64,000 nt of DNA, taken from positions 124,001-188,000 of the forward strand of contig OZ237736.1 of NCBI GenBank assembly GCA_965178125.1, written 5' to 3'. The translations under genes and the position numbers were made by a program. Under the pieces are notes generated by a model. That model ran no database searches. It was not told the origin of the DNA and worked only from the letters and a program-made list of their open reading frames with translations. How positions within the stretch are numbered: the stretch's first letter is position 1; every line of letters begins with the position of its first letter. Source of the stretch: Bilabrum cf. latius (taxonomy: Eukaryota > Bigyra: Bicosoecida > Bigyra > Bicosoecida). Shown piece after piece: positions 51,735-64,000 of the stretch.

Positions 51735-52508
51735 TCACACCACCGGCTCCTCGTCCCCTCCTTGCCCCGAATGAGGCCCCCCACCTCCTCCAGGAGACAT
51801 ATCATTCAACGGGTTGGCAGTCGACCGCTCTGACCTGCTGTCCCCGCTGCCTCCCCTGCTCCTGGACAAACCCCCGTTCCTCTTCGAGTTGCTCGCTCCT
51901 GGATCGGCGGCGTATGGGTAGGGTGAGGGTACTGCCGAGCCTGCCGGGTTCTTTACCTGCGTGCTGCCATCGCCAGCTGGGCCAGCCATCTATCTAGGAG
52001 GTGCCATCGGCCCAGCATTCATTCGTCGTCTGTTGCCCCTCGAATCCGAGCTCCTCATCTGGTCTATCTCAGCAGCCCCGGTGCCTGCCGAGGACGACGA
52101 CGACGACGTAAACTATCCGTTGGCTCCGTACAGCATGAATCGAGTCCTATCACAGCAGTCACAACAATTGAGAGCTGCCCACTGTTCCAAAGGTCCGCGG
52201 CCCCACTAATCGCGATCCGGTGAATTGCATTCGATCGCACAGCCTATGATTCCTGTCATTAACAGCGCAAATCCTAGCACTGACAACCCAGCAACAATAT
52301 TGACGGCAACACCTCCGATATCATCTTGCCCATCATCACCAGATCGTCCCGGATCTGTGCCATTTCCAGAATCATTGCTGCCTAATTTCCCGACGTTCTG
52401 CAAGGAGCGAAGACTGGGCACTATTTGCTTTGCATGTGCAGCCACCAGTCCTAAAATCAAGTATAAATAAACAAATATCGACTTTGCAGCGCCTGGTAGG
52501 CTTCGCAT
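51735..52508 (-). CDS. single-pass membrane protein with signal peptide, 257 aa
   Basis: ATG 52508 to TGA 51735-51737 with TAGs as Gln (SPDRDQWGRG, ANGQFTSS, PPRQMAGP). The N-terminus MRSLPGAAKSIFVYLYLILG is a probable signal peptide. A Gly/Asn/Asp-rich lumenal part and a membrane span (VNIVAGLSVLGFALLMTGII) follow. The cytoplasmic side has a Cys cluster (NCCDCCDRTRF), possibly palmitoylated, then a disordered Ser/Gly/Pro tail. No family recognised. It is divergent from the ORC2 gene, 150 bp apart. Confidence 0.7.
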
Positions 52509-52658
52509 CACGAAAAATGTGCAACCATAGCGGTATTCTCAAATCAGCACCTTACATGAACATGAAAAATCGGATCGGCGATCGAGCCCCACACTAGTTG
52601 TACTGCTGAAACCTGATTGCTGGCTCGGTTCTGTGCATTGATTCTATTTAAACTAGTA

Positions 52659-55600
52659 ATGCGCCGCAGTTCGAGTCGAGACGGACTGCTTTTTCGTAGT
52701 AATTCAGCCACTAGATTGAATCGCCGCTTGCACAGCAGCAACTCACTCAGACCTTCCGAACCGGATACGACTGAGGACTGGGGCCCCGGTGGTACCCCTG
52801 AGAGAAAGTCGCACACCTAGAAATCTCATGATAGCCGGGAGGTCCGGCACGACTCTCGCGATCGCCCAAGGATTGCCGGGGCATCAACATCAACATGTAT
52901 GCCGAAGCTGCCGAAGCAGGAAAGAGTCCGCAATAGAGGTGATAGTAGTGGCTATGCGATAGCTCAGAGATATTCGTAGTCCATGTCGAGCGGTGTACTT
53001 AGCAAACCATCTGGGGCTAACATGACAGCCGGTGCGCGGAGATCTTTGCACCCTGCTGTGTCTGATAGCTTCGATATATTGGATGAAGACACCGATATCA
53101 ATCGCAATGGATCACAAATTGGTATTAGTTTAGCTTAGTCTGCCGACCGCATCAAGCAATGGGAGCAGAACAAGAAAGCCGAGCAGCAGCGCCGCGCCAA
53201 GCTGTGCCCGGTGGTGGCGACGAGGTCCAAGCCATCAGCTGTGGCAGGACGGGGGACAGGACGAGTGAGCGGACTGCTCCGAAGATAGGGTGCGGGGTCC
53301 GTCTCCAAGTACCGCCCGGCTGCACCAGCAGCAAGCAGGCCGCTGACACCTGCCTCGGCCAGGAGTGCCGCTACCGCCTTGCTCAACCGGCGAGAGCCCT
53401 CCCCGCCGGCCACCGGCCAGCTGCGAGGGAACAGCGGACTCAAGCGACGAATGGAGCAGGCCCGTGCAGCCCGCACGCAGTCGGTGGAGAGAAAGGCCCG
53501 GGGCCTCTTGGCAGGAATACCGGTAGCGGCAAGCGGAGCCAGATTCAGCGGGCAGACGCAGCGGCGGCAGGGAACGAGGGAGAGCGATTCGGAATCAGAA
53601 TCAGGCGCGTCCCACAGCGGCACCGATTCCGATGGGGAGGCACGGGGTGATGCTGGGGATCATCATGCCGAGGGTGATGCTGGGGGAAAGAAGAAGAAGA
53701 GCAGGAGGAGGAGGAGAAGGGCGAGAGGTCGCGGTAGAGGCGCGACCCGGGCATTCGGCAGCGGCAGCGGCAAGAGCGGAGCTTCCGAAGCAAGTGCAGA
53801 TGCGGCCTCGAGGAGGTAGGCTCAGGCGAAGAAGCATCACGCGGAATTCGACATGGCCGTGCTAGGGGGCGGCACAGATGCAGGCAAGGATGGGAGTGGT
53901 GGAGCTGTTGGCAGCCTAGGCGAGGATACTGAGATAGGAGAAGGGTCCCCAAGCATCGAACCAGCGCTAATCATGTCAAAGAACGCAAGGAGAAAGAGGG
54001 CAGCGAGGCAGCGAAGGAGGGAGAGGGCGGGGCGGGAGGCTGCTGCTGCAGCTGCCGGTGATACAGGCGACGACAGCAACAGGAGGCCAGAAAGTGCTGG
54101 GACAAGCACAGACACTACAGCGAATGGGGAGGACGAGAGCAAGACTCGCGCTATGGCAGCCTCGACACCAGCACCCAGGAGACGGGCACCTCGGGCGGCT
54201 GCCGCTGCAGCGACTGCCAGGCTGGCCAGCACCTTTGAGCCAAGCATCCACTAGTGCCGTGACAGCAGCTCGACCTCAAGGAGCTCCAGCTCATCTCTAT
54301 CAACCCCTCAATCAGCCAAACCAAGCGCCTCTGTGGAGCCATCTCGCAGGCCGAGACGTGCTGCTGCCTCCATGGCCTCCGCGCTGCTCACTGCCACACA
54401 CGCTGACGCACCGCCAGCACGCAGAGCAGCTGGAAGTGCCAGCGCCAGTGTTGGGCCAGGCAGCAAGGCAATGCATGGCAGCGATAGATCCGACGTGGAT
54501 GAAGACTAGGAAAGCAGCTCCAACAACTCAAGCAGCAGCAGCGACAGCGATAGCGACAGCGACAGCGACGGAAGTGCCAGGTCTGGGCGCAAGCGCCCCC
54601 GTGCCACCGTAAGCTCAACCAAGACCAATAATTCCGCCAGCAAGCAGCCCCTGAGGCGCTCCTCCAGAGCGAAGCAAAGCAGTCGTCAGAAGGCAGCTCC
54701 TTCTTCTGGTGCGGGAAGTAGCTAGAGAGCAGCTGCGTCTTCCTCGTCATCCGCGTCGTCCTCTTCAGCGCGAGCCAGCCGGCACTCGCCTGAGATCAGA
54801 CAGCCATCCATCCCAGCCCCTCTGCACGCATGGCGTCTCACCCCGCCTTCAACTGCAGAGCATCGTGCAGCCGAGGCCAGGGTAGAAGCTGCGCTGGGCA
54901 TCGACAGGGCATCCTCAAGCAGCCGTGGCTCGTTGGGCAAGCGGAAGACCAGGAACCCGGTGCCGGAGCCTGGTCAACACAGCGCCGAGACCGCCACGCT
55001 GCCATCGTGGGTAGCTCGCTGGAGGCACCTGAGCGCATCTGATATATCTTCAAGTCTGGTCAGCCAGCAGCTGTCCCCGTTTGTTCTGCCTCCCGATGCA
55101 GCGCATTGCCGTGCCCTCGGTGCGGCCTATTCCCGTCGGAGGCTCGGCTCCTGGCGAGTCCTCTCAGGCAGAGCTGCCTGGGCTGCGGCTGCCGCCGCCC
55201 GCAGCCGGACGGAGGGAGCATCTCGTGCGAACCGCCGGGGGCTTGCTTCTGCGCTGCTGCAGCGGGAGACCCAGAGCGGTGCGTTGGAGCGGGAGCGAGC
55301 CAAGCAGCGCGGCCTGTAGCTCGAGCCTAGCCCGGACGCACTGCGAAGGCTAGCCAGGCGGCCGTGGGGACAGCTGGTCATGCAGCAGGGGAAGCAGATG
55401 GTTGATCCATCTGCTAGTGCGTCGGGGACCTCTAGCTCTGCCCCAAGTGCAGCTGCTGCTATCACATCGGCTGCGGAGATGCAGCCAAGTGCCAGCACCA
55501 CTACAGCCGATGGCAAGGGCATCAGCACTAACAGCACATAGGCACGGCCTTCACTCGAATTTCACCTGGCATCTTCCGCTGGGCTGGCCCATAGGCGCGC

Positions 55601-58600
55601 CGTGTTCGATGGAACCTCTTGCATGTGGCACAAGAGCAGCCGCATTGGGGCCTCCAAACGCGGCGTGATCGCGACTGTCAAGAGGGCAATCGCCGAGGAG
55701 GACGAGGGGGGTTCCAGCGCCAGTGCCGCGGCTGTGAGAGCCGACGCATCCCTGGGCCGGTCGGTGTCGCAGTGGGTAGACGCGATGAGGGAGCAGCTGG
55801 CGGGCAACACTGACGGTCCTACGGGTTCTGTCGGCTTGTCTGGACTGTCCACGGCACAGCTGCAGCGCGAGAGGAAGAGAAGGCGCGTGCAGCTGGTGCG
55901 AGTTGCGACCGGCCTGCTGCACGGGACGGTAGATCTGGGAGAGACCGAGGTGGACTCGATGCGCAGGCTGCAGGAATGCGCCGCCATTCCTGGCGCACCG
56001 CGGGTGGTGGTGCGGGACCCCACCACCGTGCTGCTTCCTCTGGACGACACCAACCCAGTCCCCGACCCGGAACGCCCGCCCCGCGCCCACGCCCTGGACA
56101 ACCCTCGCCCTGCCATTCGCGCAGCGGCAGAGTCAAAAGCCAAGCGAGGGCATGGGCGCCCCGGTGCAGACGAGAACGAGGGCAGGACGGTGGCAGCGCG
56201 CCGAGCCAGCGCGCGCAAAGCAGCAAGGAAGCAGGCCGCCCAACGGAACCGGGCCTCCCGCGCAGCGGCGGCGGCTGTGCCCGACCTGCCACTGGACGAT
56301 GTGGAGCTGCTACCGTGGGAGGAAGAAGACAGGCTGGTGGGCGCGGCTGCCGCCGCTATCGCTGCGGAGGGCATGGAGCAGCTGAGGGCCAGGCACAGGG
56401 CGCGGTGGCCCCAGTGGTTGCGCCGCTTGCGGGATGGCGAGGCTCTGTTGCTGGAAGGCGTAGGCAGCAAGAAGGAGCTGTTGGAGGCCTTTGGTGCCTG
56501 GATTGCCGTGCAGGAGGGTGCTGTGGACGTGCCTCCGAGCCTTGGATTCAAGGCCGAGCCCGAGTGCCGGCTGCCGGGCAGGGCCGCCCCCTCACCGCCT
56601 GCCTGTTTGGTGGTGAGAGGATACGTGCCTGGGTGCGACCTGCGCACGGGCCTGTCTGCTGCGGCCCGTCGGCTGGCAGACGAGCACAAGGGCCTGGCAG
56701 AGCGCGCGATGCAGGCTGCGGGGAGCATGCACACGATGGCGGCGGATCGCGCAGCGCGTGCTCTCCTCGCCGTGCTAGACGCAGCTGCTGCAGACTAGGG
56801 CGGGCTGGTGCAGTCGAGCATCACGGCGGCGCTGGCTGGGGGTGGTCAAAGTGGCATGTTCACTGCAATGGGTGGTACCAATGGTGCGGTGCTCATGGCG
56901 CAGCAGGCGGCTGCAGGGGCCTTCCACGGCGGTCGGTCTGTTGCTGCTGGCGACTAGGATGGTAGCGCACACTAGCTGCACGACGGCGAAGACCTTGCAC
57001 GGGAGATGCAAGCGCTCGGTGCAATCGAGGAGGCGGCGGCTGCTTCCAGCTTGGACGCTGCCTTGGACGCAGCGGCCCTGTCTCCCGCATACTTTGCCCA
57101 CTGGCAAAAGTGGCAGGGCGCCAGCCCATCCACCGGATCTGCCGCCATGGAGTCAGGGTCCGACTCCGAGGCAGGTACGGGCATTGATGCGGATGAAGAA
57201 TTTGGCGAAGACGCTAGCAGCGACGTGGAGAGCGACAGCGGCGATGACATTGCGGTGCGCAGTGCCGTCCCCACGCTGGCCGGTCTGCTGCAAGGGCACG
57301 GCATGGCCAACGTGGCTGCAGCCAGCGGCCATGCAGACTTCGACAGCGATGACGAAAGCGACCACGAGAATAAAAAAGGCGGTCGCAAGAGCAGAGGCAA
57401 GGGCAGAGCCCAAGGGCCTGGCAGGGGCGGCGGCTCGGGAGTGACGTGGCGCGGAGACGCTGGGCTGCAACTGGAGGCGGCTCAGATCCTGCACATGAAT
57501 CGTCTGGGGGCGCAGGCAGCCGGTGCCCAGCGAGGGAAAGCAAGCGGCACTGAAGATAGTCATAGCGAGGATGAGGACGACGAGGAAGAGAAAGGATTCG
57601 ATTTGGGTGACAAGTCGGCGTCCTCGAGTAGCACCGGCGCTGGCAATGGCTCTGTGTCAGATGGTGACCGATCACGATAGCCCATCGCCTAGCCGCAGCT
57701 GTGCCCGTGGGTGCACGGTGACTCCAGCTGCACACAGGGCCCCAGGCTTCTGCTGATCGTGCACGGCATAGACGCTCCTGCCCTGCGCGCGCCTGCCACC
57801 CAGAGAGCCATTGCGCTGCTGGCAGCGCACCCCAGGGTACAGGTCGTTGCCACTGCTGACCACCCGGAGGCAAGGCAGCTGCTGCGCCGCGCAGCTGCGC
57901 AGGTGGAGCGTGGGGCCGTGGGAGATCCTCTGCCGCAGGACATCCGCAGCCTGCTTGCCATGCGACGGATGGGCAAGGGTGCAGGCAGCGGGTACCGGGG
58001 TGTGCCTGCATGGAGCGTGGTGAGGGCGCCGACGTACTAGCCGTTCAGTCGCGAGGAGCTCGCCTGCCACGGCGCTCCCCTGCTGGCGATGGGGGGTGCC
58101 CTGGGCTGGTAGGGCGGGGAGGAGGGTGGTCCGGCCGGGGCCCAGGGAACAACGGCACAAAGCTTCGGCTGGGTGCTGCGCAGCCTGACCCACTCCCACG
58201 CCAGCCTGCTGGTGGAGATCTCCAAGGGTCTGGAGGTGCAGAGGAAGCTGGCCGAGAGGCTGAGGAAGAAGAGGGGAGGGCTGACGCAGGCAAGAGGCCG
58301 CGGTGAAGAAGACGAGTAGCGGCCGGGCATGGGACTCACATCGGCTGACCTTGCGCAGATCGTGGAGGCCGGCGGTGACTCGGATTCTGATTCCGAATCG
58401 GAATCGGACAGCGACGCCAGCGAGTCTTCCGACAGCGACAGCGACGAAGAGGGGGGCCGCCGCAATACCCGAGGGGCCAAGTCAGGGAGCGCGCGCGGCT
58501 GGCGGACCCATCGGGTCGCCAAGCGCGCTGTCAAAGGCACCCTTCACGCGCCCCTGGCCGCCCCTGGCCTCCGATTCGACGCCCTGCTCCGGCGCTGCCT

Positions 58601-59258
58601 CGACGGCATGTTGGCGGACACGGACGCGCAGCTGAGGATGCTGCTCACGGAGCTGCGGGACCACGCTCTTGTGCGGGAGGTACCCAGGGCGGTGGCGGTG
58701 GCGCAGCTGGAGCCAGGTGCGGCACTGACTGGGCGGATAGGAGGCTCGAGCGGCGGGGCGGGTGGAGGGTCTGGTGGGCAGGCGTTACTGCAGCTGGGTC
58801 TGCCTGACGCCGCGGTTCGTGCACTGGCTGAGGGATGGGACACGGAAGAGGTGGCGAAGCTGCTGGAGGGTGCGGGGGGCGGGCTCGGTGGGAACGGTGG
58901 CGCGAGGGCACACGGTGTGACGAGTGATCGGGGGATGGCAAAGCGTCGCGGAGTGGGTTCTGCCGGTGGGCGTGGATCGAGCCGTCGCCCTAGTGGCGGC
59001 GGGTCTTCCTCCTCGTTCTCTGGCTATGGATAGAAGCGCGGTGTAAGTTTTGGGAGCACTGGTGCTGGGCGGGACTTGGAGGATGAGGAGGAGGACGATG
59101 GGCTTGGACTCGATGGAGTGGAGGACAGCGACGGTGATGATGAGGACCACGAGGATGAAGATGAGGGGGTGGGAGGGGGTTGGATGGGCGCGATCGCGTC
59201 AGGGCAGGCCGCCATGGAGGACGTGGACATCGATGAGGAGTTTGCTGACTGGGGGTGA
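52659..59258 (+). CDS. origin recognition complex subunit 2 (ORC2), greatly enlarged
   Basis: One frame of 2199 residues with about 17 TAGs as Gln and a TGA at 59256-59258. The ORC2 AAA-like core is split by inserts: WPQWLRRLRDGEALLLEGVG with SKKELLEAF (from about residue 1250), VVRGYVPGCDLRTGL (~1318), then LLLIVHGIDAPAL and IALLAAHPRVQVVATADHPE (~1695-1735), and AWSVVRAPTYQPFSREEL. The winged helix follows: LRFDALLRRCLDGML, LRMLLTELRDHALV (~1970-2005). Typical ORC2 is 400-600 residues. Here about 900 N-terminal residues are Ser/Asp/Arg/Ala-rich and disordered, with acidic inserts elsewhere. It helps load the replicative helicase at origins. ATG 52983 is an alternative start. Confidence 0.85.
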
Positions 59259-59845
59259 CTGACACTTGCGTCATAGCCACCCCAGCGTGCTGATTGGGGG
59301 TGACTTGCACTGTAGTAACTCGGTATTGGCCGCATATCCACCCCACTGGCAGCGTGGGACCCGCTCGACGGTAGAACTGTAGGGAGGACTTTGACTGCCT
59401 GGCTGTAGGGGCAGCTGAAAGCAACAACCTCGCCATGGTGGTCGCAAACGTCAAGGCAGGGTTGGGCCGTAGCAGGACGGTCACGGTGTGCCGGCAGCGG
59501 GCGCCGGTGGGAACGTGAACGCTGGCGCACAGCAGGGGGGTAAGGAGTCCTCAGGGTGAAGCTCAGGTGGCTTAGGCCATTGCAGCTGAAGCGTGAAGCC
59601 TGGTAGGCCCCGGGCCTTCGTTCCAGATGTACCAGAATAATACCAGAATAATTTGTAGGGTAAAGAAACCACACAAAGTAATGTGTAACCACGAATGGCG
59701 GTCACACCCCCAGGATGCAAATGCTTGCGTGATACTAGTAGCGTGTGCTTTTGAAGTTAACCGAACCTACCGCGCTACCGGTAGCCTACCGCCGCACGGT
59801 GAGCCGAAGGCGATTGACGCCATCATAAACGAGTTGTAGATTGCC
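59259..59845. other. intergenic stretch, no supported gene
   Basis: Follows the ORC2 stop. Contains the short direct repeat ACCAGAATAAT twice (59629-59653). No frame shows conserved motifs. Confidence 0.5.
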
Positions 59846-62800
59846 ATGCAAATCATATGGCACTTGTTATTTGTATCTTTGACTGTTCTTGGTGCCTTGG
59901 CTACAAACTTGGGTAACCATTAGTACCATGTCGTGTGCCCGCATGCAGCCGCACAATCCGATGCTGCTTGGGTGCGACTCCCTTGGCGGCGTCAGGCAGC
60001 TCCTGACCCGCGAAATACAACATGCGTCGTAGTTTCATCAAGTGGGCAAGCAATAGCAAATCGAATTGACTCGGTTGGCCGGGCAGGTCTCGATCCGTTC
60101 GACGCCGGCGATGTCGCATTTCAGCCGGACTCATCAGCAATGAATTATACCCTGCACTGCTTTCCTTACGACTCGACCGGAAGTGCAACGGGTGTGTCAT
60201 ACAGAGCGCACTACCTGCCGCCGTACCAAGGCGCGGACGCCGCTTGGAGAGAGGCAAATAATTTGACTGAGAGTGGCCTGGACTCTGGGGCGTACAGGAC
60301 AACGCTGCCGCAGTGCATCTACAACGGTTATTCATCGCGAACGCCATTCGATGCCTTCTCAGACACGGCTCTGGTCGCCACAACCGCCGAGATGAAGGAG
60401 CTCTCGTCCCTCTAGAGCAACCTCGTCTTGTTTGCGGGCGACAGGCGAGCCCCCCTCAAGACGTTCGGGAACCGCCCACCGGCGGGGTGGATCCTCAACA
60501 GAACGAGGCTGTATCCGAATGGCCAAACTAGCGAGATTTTCGAGCCGCACGCCGCCCCGGGTGAATCCGTTGCACTGCAGGTCGGCGTCTGGGTGGGCGG
60601 CGAAGCGAGCATGCAGCTGCGCGACCAGGACGTCGTGCTCGCACCTCTTGTTCCTCAGGGAACAGTCACAACGGACCACGGCGATCGTCTGTCGCAGAGC
60701 GGCTGCCCCACTGCCGCTTCAACTCGGAGAGGGCCCGGGACTGCCACTCACTTGCCGTCGCACGGTAGCCTACACTCACCGTCGCAAGGTGTGCACACCC
60801 AGCAGGCCGAGGCAGCACTGACCAGCATCGGCACCCGCGGCTACACCGACTCTGGCGAGCCCTTGAGCCAGGCCCTCACCTTCCGCTCCCAGCGCGCTGG
60901 TGCCGTCTGGATGCTGGCACGGATGCCCGAGGATGCCCAGACCGGGGTGTGGTGCGGGTCTGCCTCCCTCACCTTCCGTCCCGTTGCCGCCGGTAACAAT
61001 GGCGCGGCGGGCTCTGCTGCAGTCGGTGACCCCGTCACCGTGACTGTGCCTATCGCGGTGAACGTCACGGAACGTTCCCCGATTCCCGAGGGCGGCGCAG
61101 TGGACACGTGGCGGCTGTCTCGCGCCGGCTGGCTGGACTCCCAGCTTGGTCTCGAGGACAGTGTGACGAGGAGGTATGCCCCTGTCGAGGTGTCGAGCTA
61201 GGGGAGCACGGTGGCTTAGATGACCGGCGCGGGGGTGAGGCTAGCCACCTCCGAGTCTGTCGTTGTCTTGAAGGGGGGAGGAACAAACCAGAGAGCAACT
61301 GGGGAGGCAACCGGATTCACTGTCGGCATCACCGGCCGTGAGATCGCAGTCAATGCCTCTGGTGAGAGCCTCTTCAGCAGCACCAGCGCCAATGGGCCCA
61401 GCGGGCAGCCAGGCGACCTGCAGCAGGTGCTGGGGCCGGTCTCCGTGCAAGCCACGCGAGGCGACGGCTCGACTGTCGCATGGTCAGGCAAAGGCGCCGC
61501 AGTGACGTCAGCGCCCACCGCCGTGAGCACGGCTTCCTGGAGCACGAGCAAGGCCAGCCAGAGGGGCGACCTGTGGGTCAGGTCCAACGTGACCGCCTGG
61601 TTCGATGGGTTCGTAGAGATCGATTTCGCCGTGGGGGCCACTGGCGCCGCGCCCGTGCCCCTGCAGGAAGTCTCGCTGCCGTTGGATCTGTCGGAGGGTG
61701 CTTGCTCCCTGGTGATGGGCCTTGGGTAGTAGGGCCAGAGTGTCGGAGTCCTTGCCAACAGCACGGCAAACGGGAGCGCCCTCATCGACTGGGAGTGGGG
61801 CGACCACGTGAACGAGGGCTCGAATCAGGTGTGGGTGGGTAGCGCTTGGGGAGGCGTCCGAGCCAAGCTAAAGGGGCAGGGTCACGGCTCCAACTACGGG
61901 TGGGAGAGCCCGCTGCACCAGTACGAGCTGACAGACGTGCCGAACTCATCATGGGCGGGGGAGGGCATGCGTGGCGGCATTCGATTCTCTTTGCAGGATA
62001 AGCATTCACCGCTCCGATCTAGATCCAACGAGCTTGGCCACTATGGTGGTCGTGCAAGCAGCCCGACAGCCGCTCAGAAGAAGTGGCTCGAAAGCCCGGG
62101 TGCCTGTCAGGTGTTGCTGCGGTCGGGCAAGGTCGTTGCAGCACCTGGCGACGGCACTGCGTTCAAGCTGGACCTGATGCTCACGCCCGTGCGACCGCTA
62201 GACGGGGAGGAGTGGAGACGTCACTTTGCTGACAGGTACTACCTGTACGGCTATCACGGCGAGCTCACACCGCCCAAGGTGGCACAGTTCAACACGACCG
62301 TGTTCGACACGCACCAGGGGCAGGTGCAGAACCCGTACATCAACTACCTCTTCCGAGAGGACACGGTTGGGATCCTCCGCAACTGGACGGACCTGGCGCG
62401 GTAGAGCGGCATGATTGCCTCCGAGGTGTACTACACGACCAGGGAGCTCAGCAACCGCGCCTACGAGCAATGGATCCTGTGGGCCATCCAGTCGGCAGGA
62501 GGGGACGCGTTCTACGTGGAGACGCCTGAAGACGAGCTGCCCACGGCCAGCAGGGGCAATGCCTGGCTGCAGGAGCACCTGGGCTCGGTGCCCTACACCC
62601 CCGCCTGGCAGACCGACCTGCCCTGGATGGACGCCCAGGATGCCGCGCTTCACAACAGCGGGCAGAGCCGCTGGAACAACTTTTACCTGCAAGGGCTCAA
62701 CTTTGCCATCGCAAGCCCGCTCGGACCGCGCACGAACGGCGTGTACATCGACGAGACCGCCTTCTCGCGGCTGACCGCGACTAGGATGCGTAGAGCGGAG

Positions 62801-63622
62801 GAGGCATCGGCCCTGACGCAGCTCGCCGACTCGCAAGGCCTCGCTGCTGAGGAATCCGGACGGCTGCAGCAGCAGGAAGCTCGGCAGATCGTGCGCAACA
62901 ATCTGCACTCCTGCAACAAATTCGTCTGCAGGACCGGGGACAGCCAGAGCACCGTCCTGCGCGCGTCTTCTGCGCTCATCTACGCGGCGCACCTGCCTAC
63001 TTTCGACCGGCTCTGGTTCGGCGAGGGCTTCTCCGGGGCGTACAAGACGGGCCAGCCCGACTACTGGCTGGCCGAGATGAGCGGCGTGCCGTTCGGCCTG
63101 ACGGCATCCATGCTGGATATGCCTGCCCAGGCGCTGTACAGGGGCATGGCGGCGGGGCTGGAGGACAACAGGCCTGCCACGTGCGTCTGGCCGGTGTGGG
63201 TGGATCTAGGGCTCGACCAGGGGGGCGCGGATGTGTACGGATGGTGGAACGCGTCGGTCCCTGTGAGTGTGGCGTCAGTGAACGGAGAGGAAGGGCTGGC
63301 GTCGGAGGTGCTGGCGTCCGTCGCAGTGAGACGCGCTGGCTCTGGGTCGGAGATCAGTGCGGAGGACGGGGTGGCTCTAGTGGCGGTGGCCAACTTCGCA
63401 TCGGGTGCCTTGGCCAAGGGAGCGCTGCAGGTGGTGATGCAGATCGATTGGCAGGCCCTGTTTGGCGCATAGGATGTCGGGGTGGCCTCTCAGCCGAACG
63501 TGTGCGGCTTTCAAGGAGCCGAGTAGCTGCCCCTAGGCCCCAACGGGACGCTCTCAATCACCATCGGGCCGCTCGAAAGCAACACCAACGGGAGGCTCAT
63601 CGAGCTGAGGCCGTCGCAGTGA
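59846..63622 (+). CDS. secreted GH123-like protein (DUF6067 family)
   Basis: 1258 residues, ATG 59846 to TGA 63620-63622, with about ten TAGs as Gln. The signal peptide is MQIIWHLLFVSLTVLGALA. The N-terminal half has beta-rich, Cys-containing segments and several N-x-S/T sites. The C-terminal half carries the DUF6067/GH123-like barrel signature: VWVGSAWGGVRAKLKG, NPYINYLFR, VYYTTRELSNRAYEQW, WLQEHLGSVPYTPAW, SRWNNFYLQGLNF, GVYIDE and FDRLWFGEGF. GH123 enzymes are beta-N-acetylgalactosaminidases; DUF6067 proteins are related but mostly uncharacterised. A role in digesting bacterial or algal glycans is inferred. All TAGs lie in one continuous frame, so no intron is needed. Confidence 0.8.
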
Positions 63623-63832
63623 TGCAATGGCTGGTCCAACGGATACGTATGTGATGAGGGGGCGTGCCAGATTGTTGCATGCATACATAAGATATAATCT
63701 AATCTAGATCTGATCTCTTTTGAACTGGTCGAGCTCACGCCGCGGCTTTCTGACTCATCCTTATTCGCGAAACCAACTAAACTTCAACATGTCGGATCCG
63801 ACTGCTTCTCTCTAGCACTCCCCGCACGCGAT

Positions 63833-64000
63833 TCACTAACGCTTACGCTCGCCCAGATGCACTGTGCTCATGTGCGTATTGAGATGGCCGGCCCTCCCAA
63901 AGCGCTTCCCGCACACGCTGCATTCGTGCTTACGCTCGCCCAGATGCACTGTGCTCACGTGCGTCTTGAGACTGCCTGCCTGTCCAAAGCGCTTTCCGCA
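63833..64000 (-). CDS. C2H2 zinc-finger protein, C-terminal part
   Basis: The reverse strand reads CGKRFGQAGSLKTHVSTVH, linker LGERKHE, CSVCGKRFGRAGHLNTHMST and VHLGERKRQ before TGA (63833-63835); the last Gln codon is TAG. These are one complete and one partial classical C2H2 finger with near-identical 28-residue units, so a longer finger array lies beyond the window edge. DNA or RNA binding is expected. Confidence 0.85.

Overview
The window is eukaryotic nuclear DNA from a protist whose nuclear code reads UAG as glutamine. The evidence is in-frame TAG codons at invariant Gln positions: the pyruvate dehydrogenase E1-alpha YDGQEA motif, the PHB-depolymerase MAVQxHVAYS motif, the PQSNG motif of an integrase, and the Gln columns of a 42-residue TPR array. 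Every complete gene called here ends in TAA or TGA, never TAG. Host genes are GC-rich, with GT-AG introns of about 90-230 bp in several of them. I cannot name the organism. Virophage- or polinton-like insertions of this kind in a GC-rich flagellate are known from Cafeteria burkhardae, but that is only an analogy.

Layout. (1) 1-6040 is the right-hand part of an AT-rich virus-like element (element 1): two BspA-type LRR proteins, a GIY-YIG nuclease, a DUF5754-like protein, a hairpin-rich non-coding end and a 101-bp palindromic terminus. (2) 6041-11132 is host: PDH E1-alpha, then a PurD-PurN-PurM fusion cut by a 200-N gap. (3) 11333-15778 is repetitive GC-rich DNA: a satellite of ten ~284-bp units and two dispersed repeat families. 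(4) 15779-30721 is a second AT-rich element (element 2), truncated on its left. It carries a structural-type protein (cut), adenain-like protease, FtsK/A32-type packaging ATPase, nucleotidyltransferase, virion-type proteins, fibre-like protein, P-loop protein, DDE integrase with chromodomain, and the same right end as element 1. (5) 30722-64000 is a compact host region: ketoacyl-ACP synthase, CaM-lysine methyltransferase, Derlin, two large low-complexity proteins whose divergent start codons overlap, a coiled-coil protein, a giant TPR protein, a six-exon secreted PHB depolymerase, a membrane protein, a giant ORC2, a GH123-like (DUF6067) secreted protein and a partial C2H2 zinc-finger gene.

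Elements 1 and 2 share a ~2.1-kb right end. Offsets between the copies change only by the loss of two 28-bp units in element 2. Both carry a dispersed ~60-bp hairpin family (19 copies in the window), mostly just after stop codons and oriented with the upstream gene, which suggests transcript 3' ends. The elements use UAG=Gln like the host, so they are adapted to its code. Both sit 100-200 bp beyond the 3' end of a host gene that points at them. No DNA polymerase or major capsid gene is recognisable here; such genes could lie in the missing left parts.
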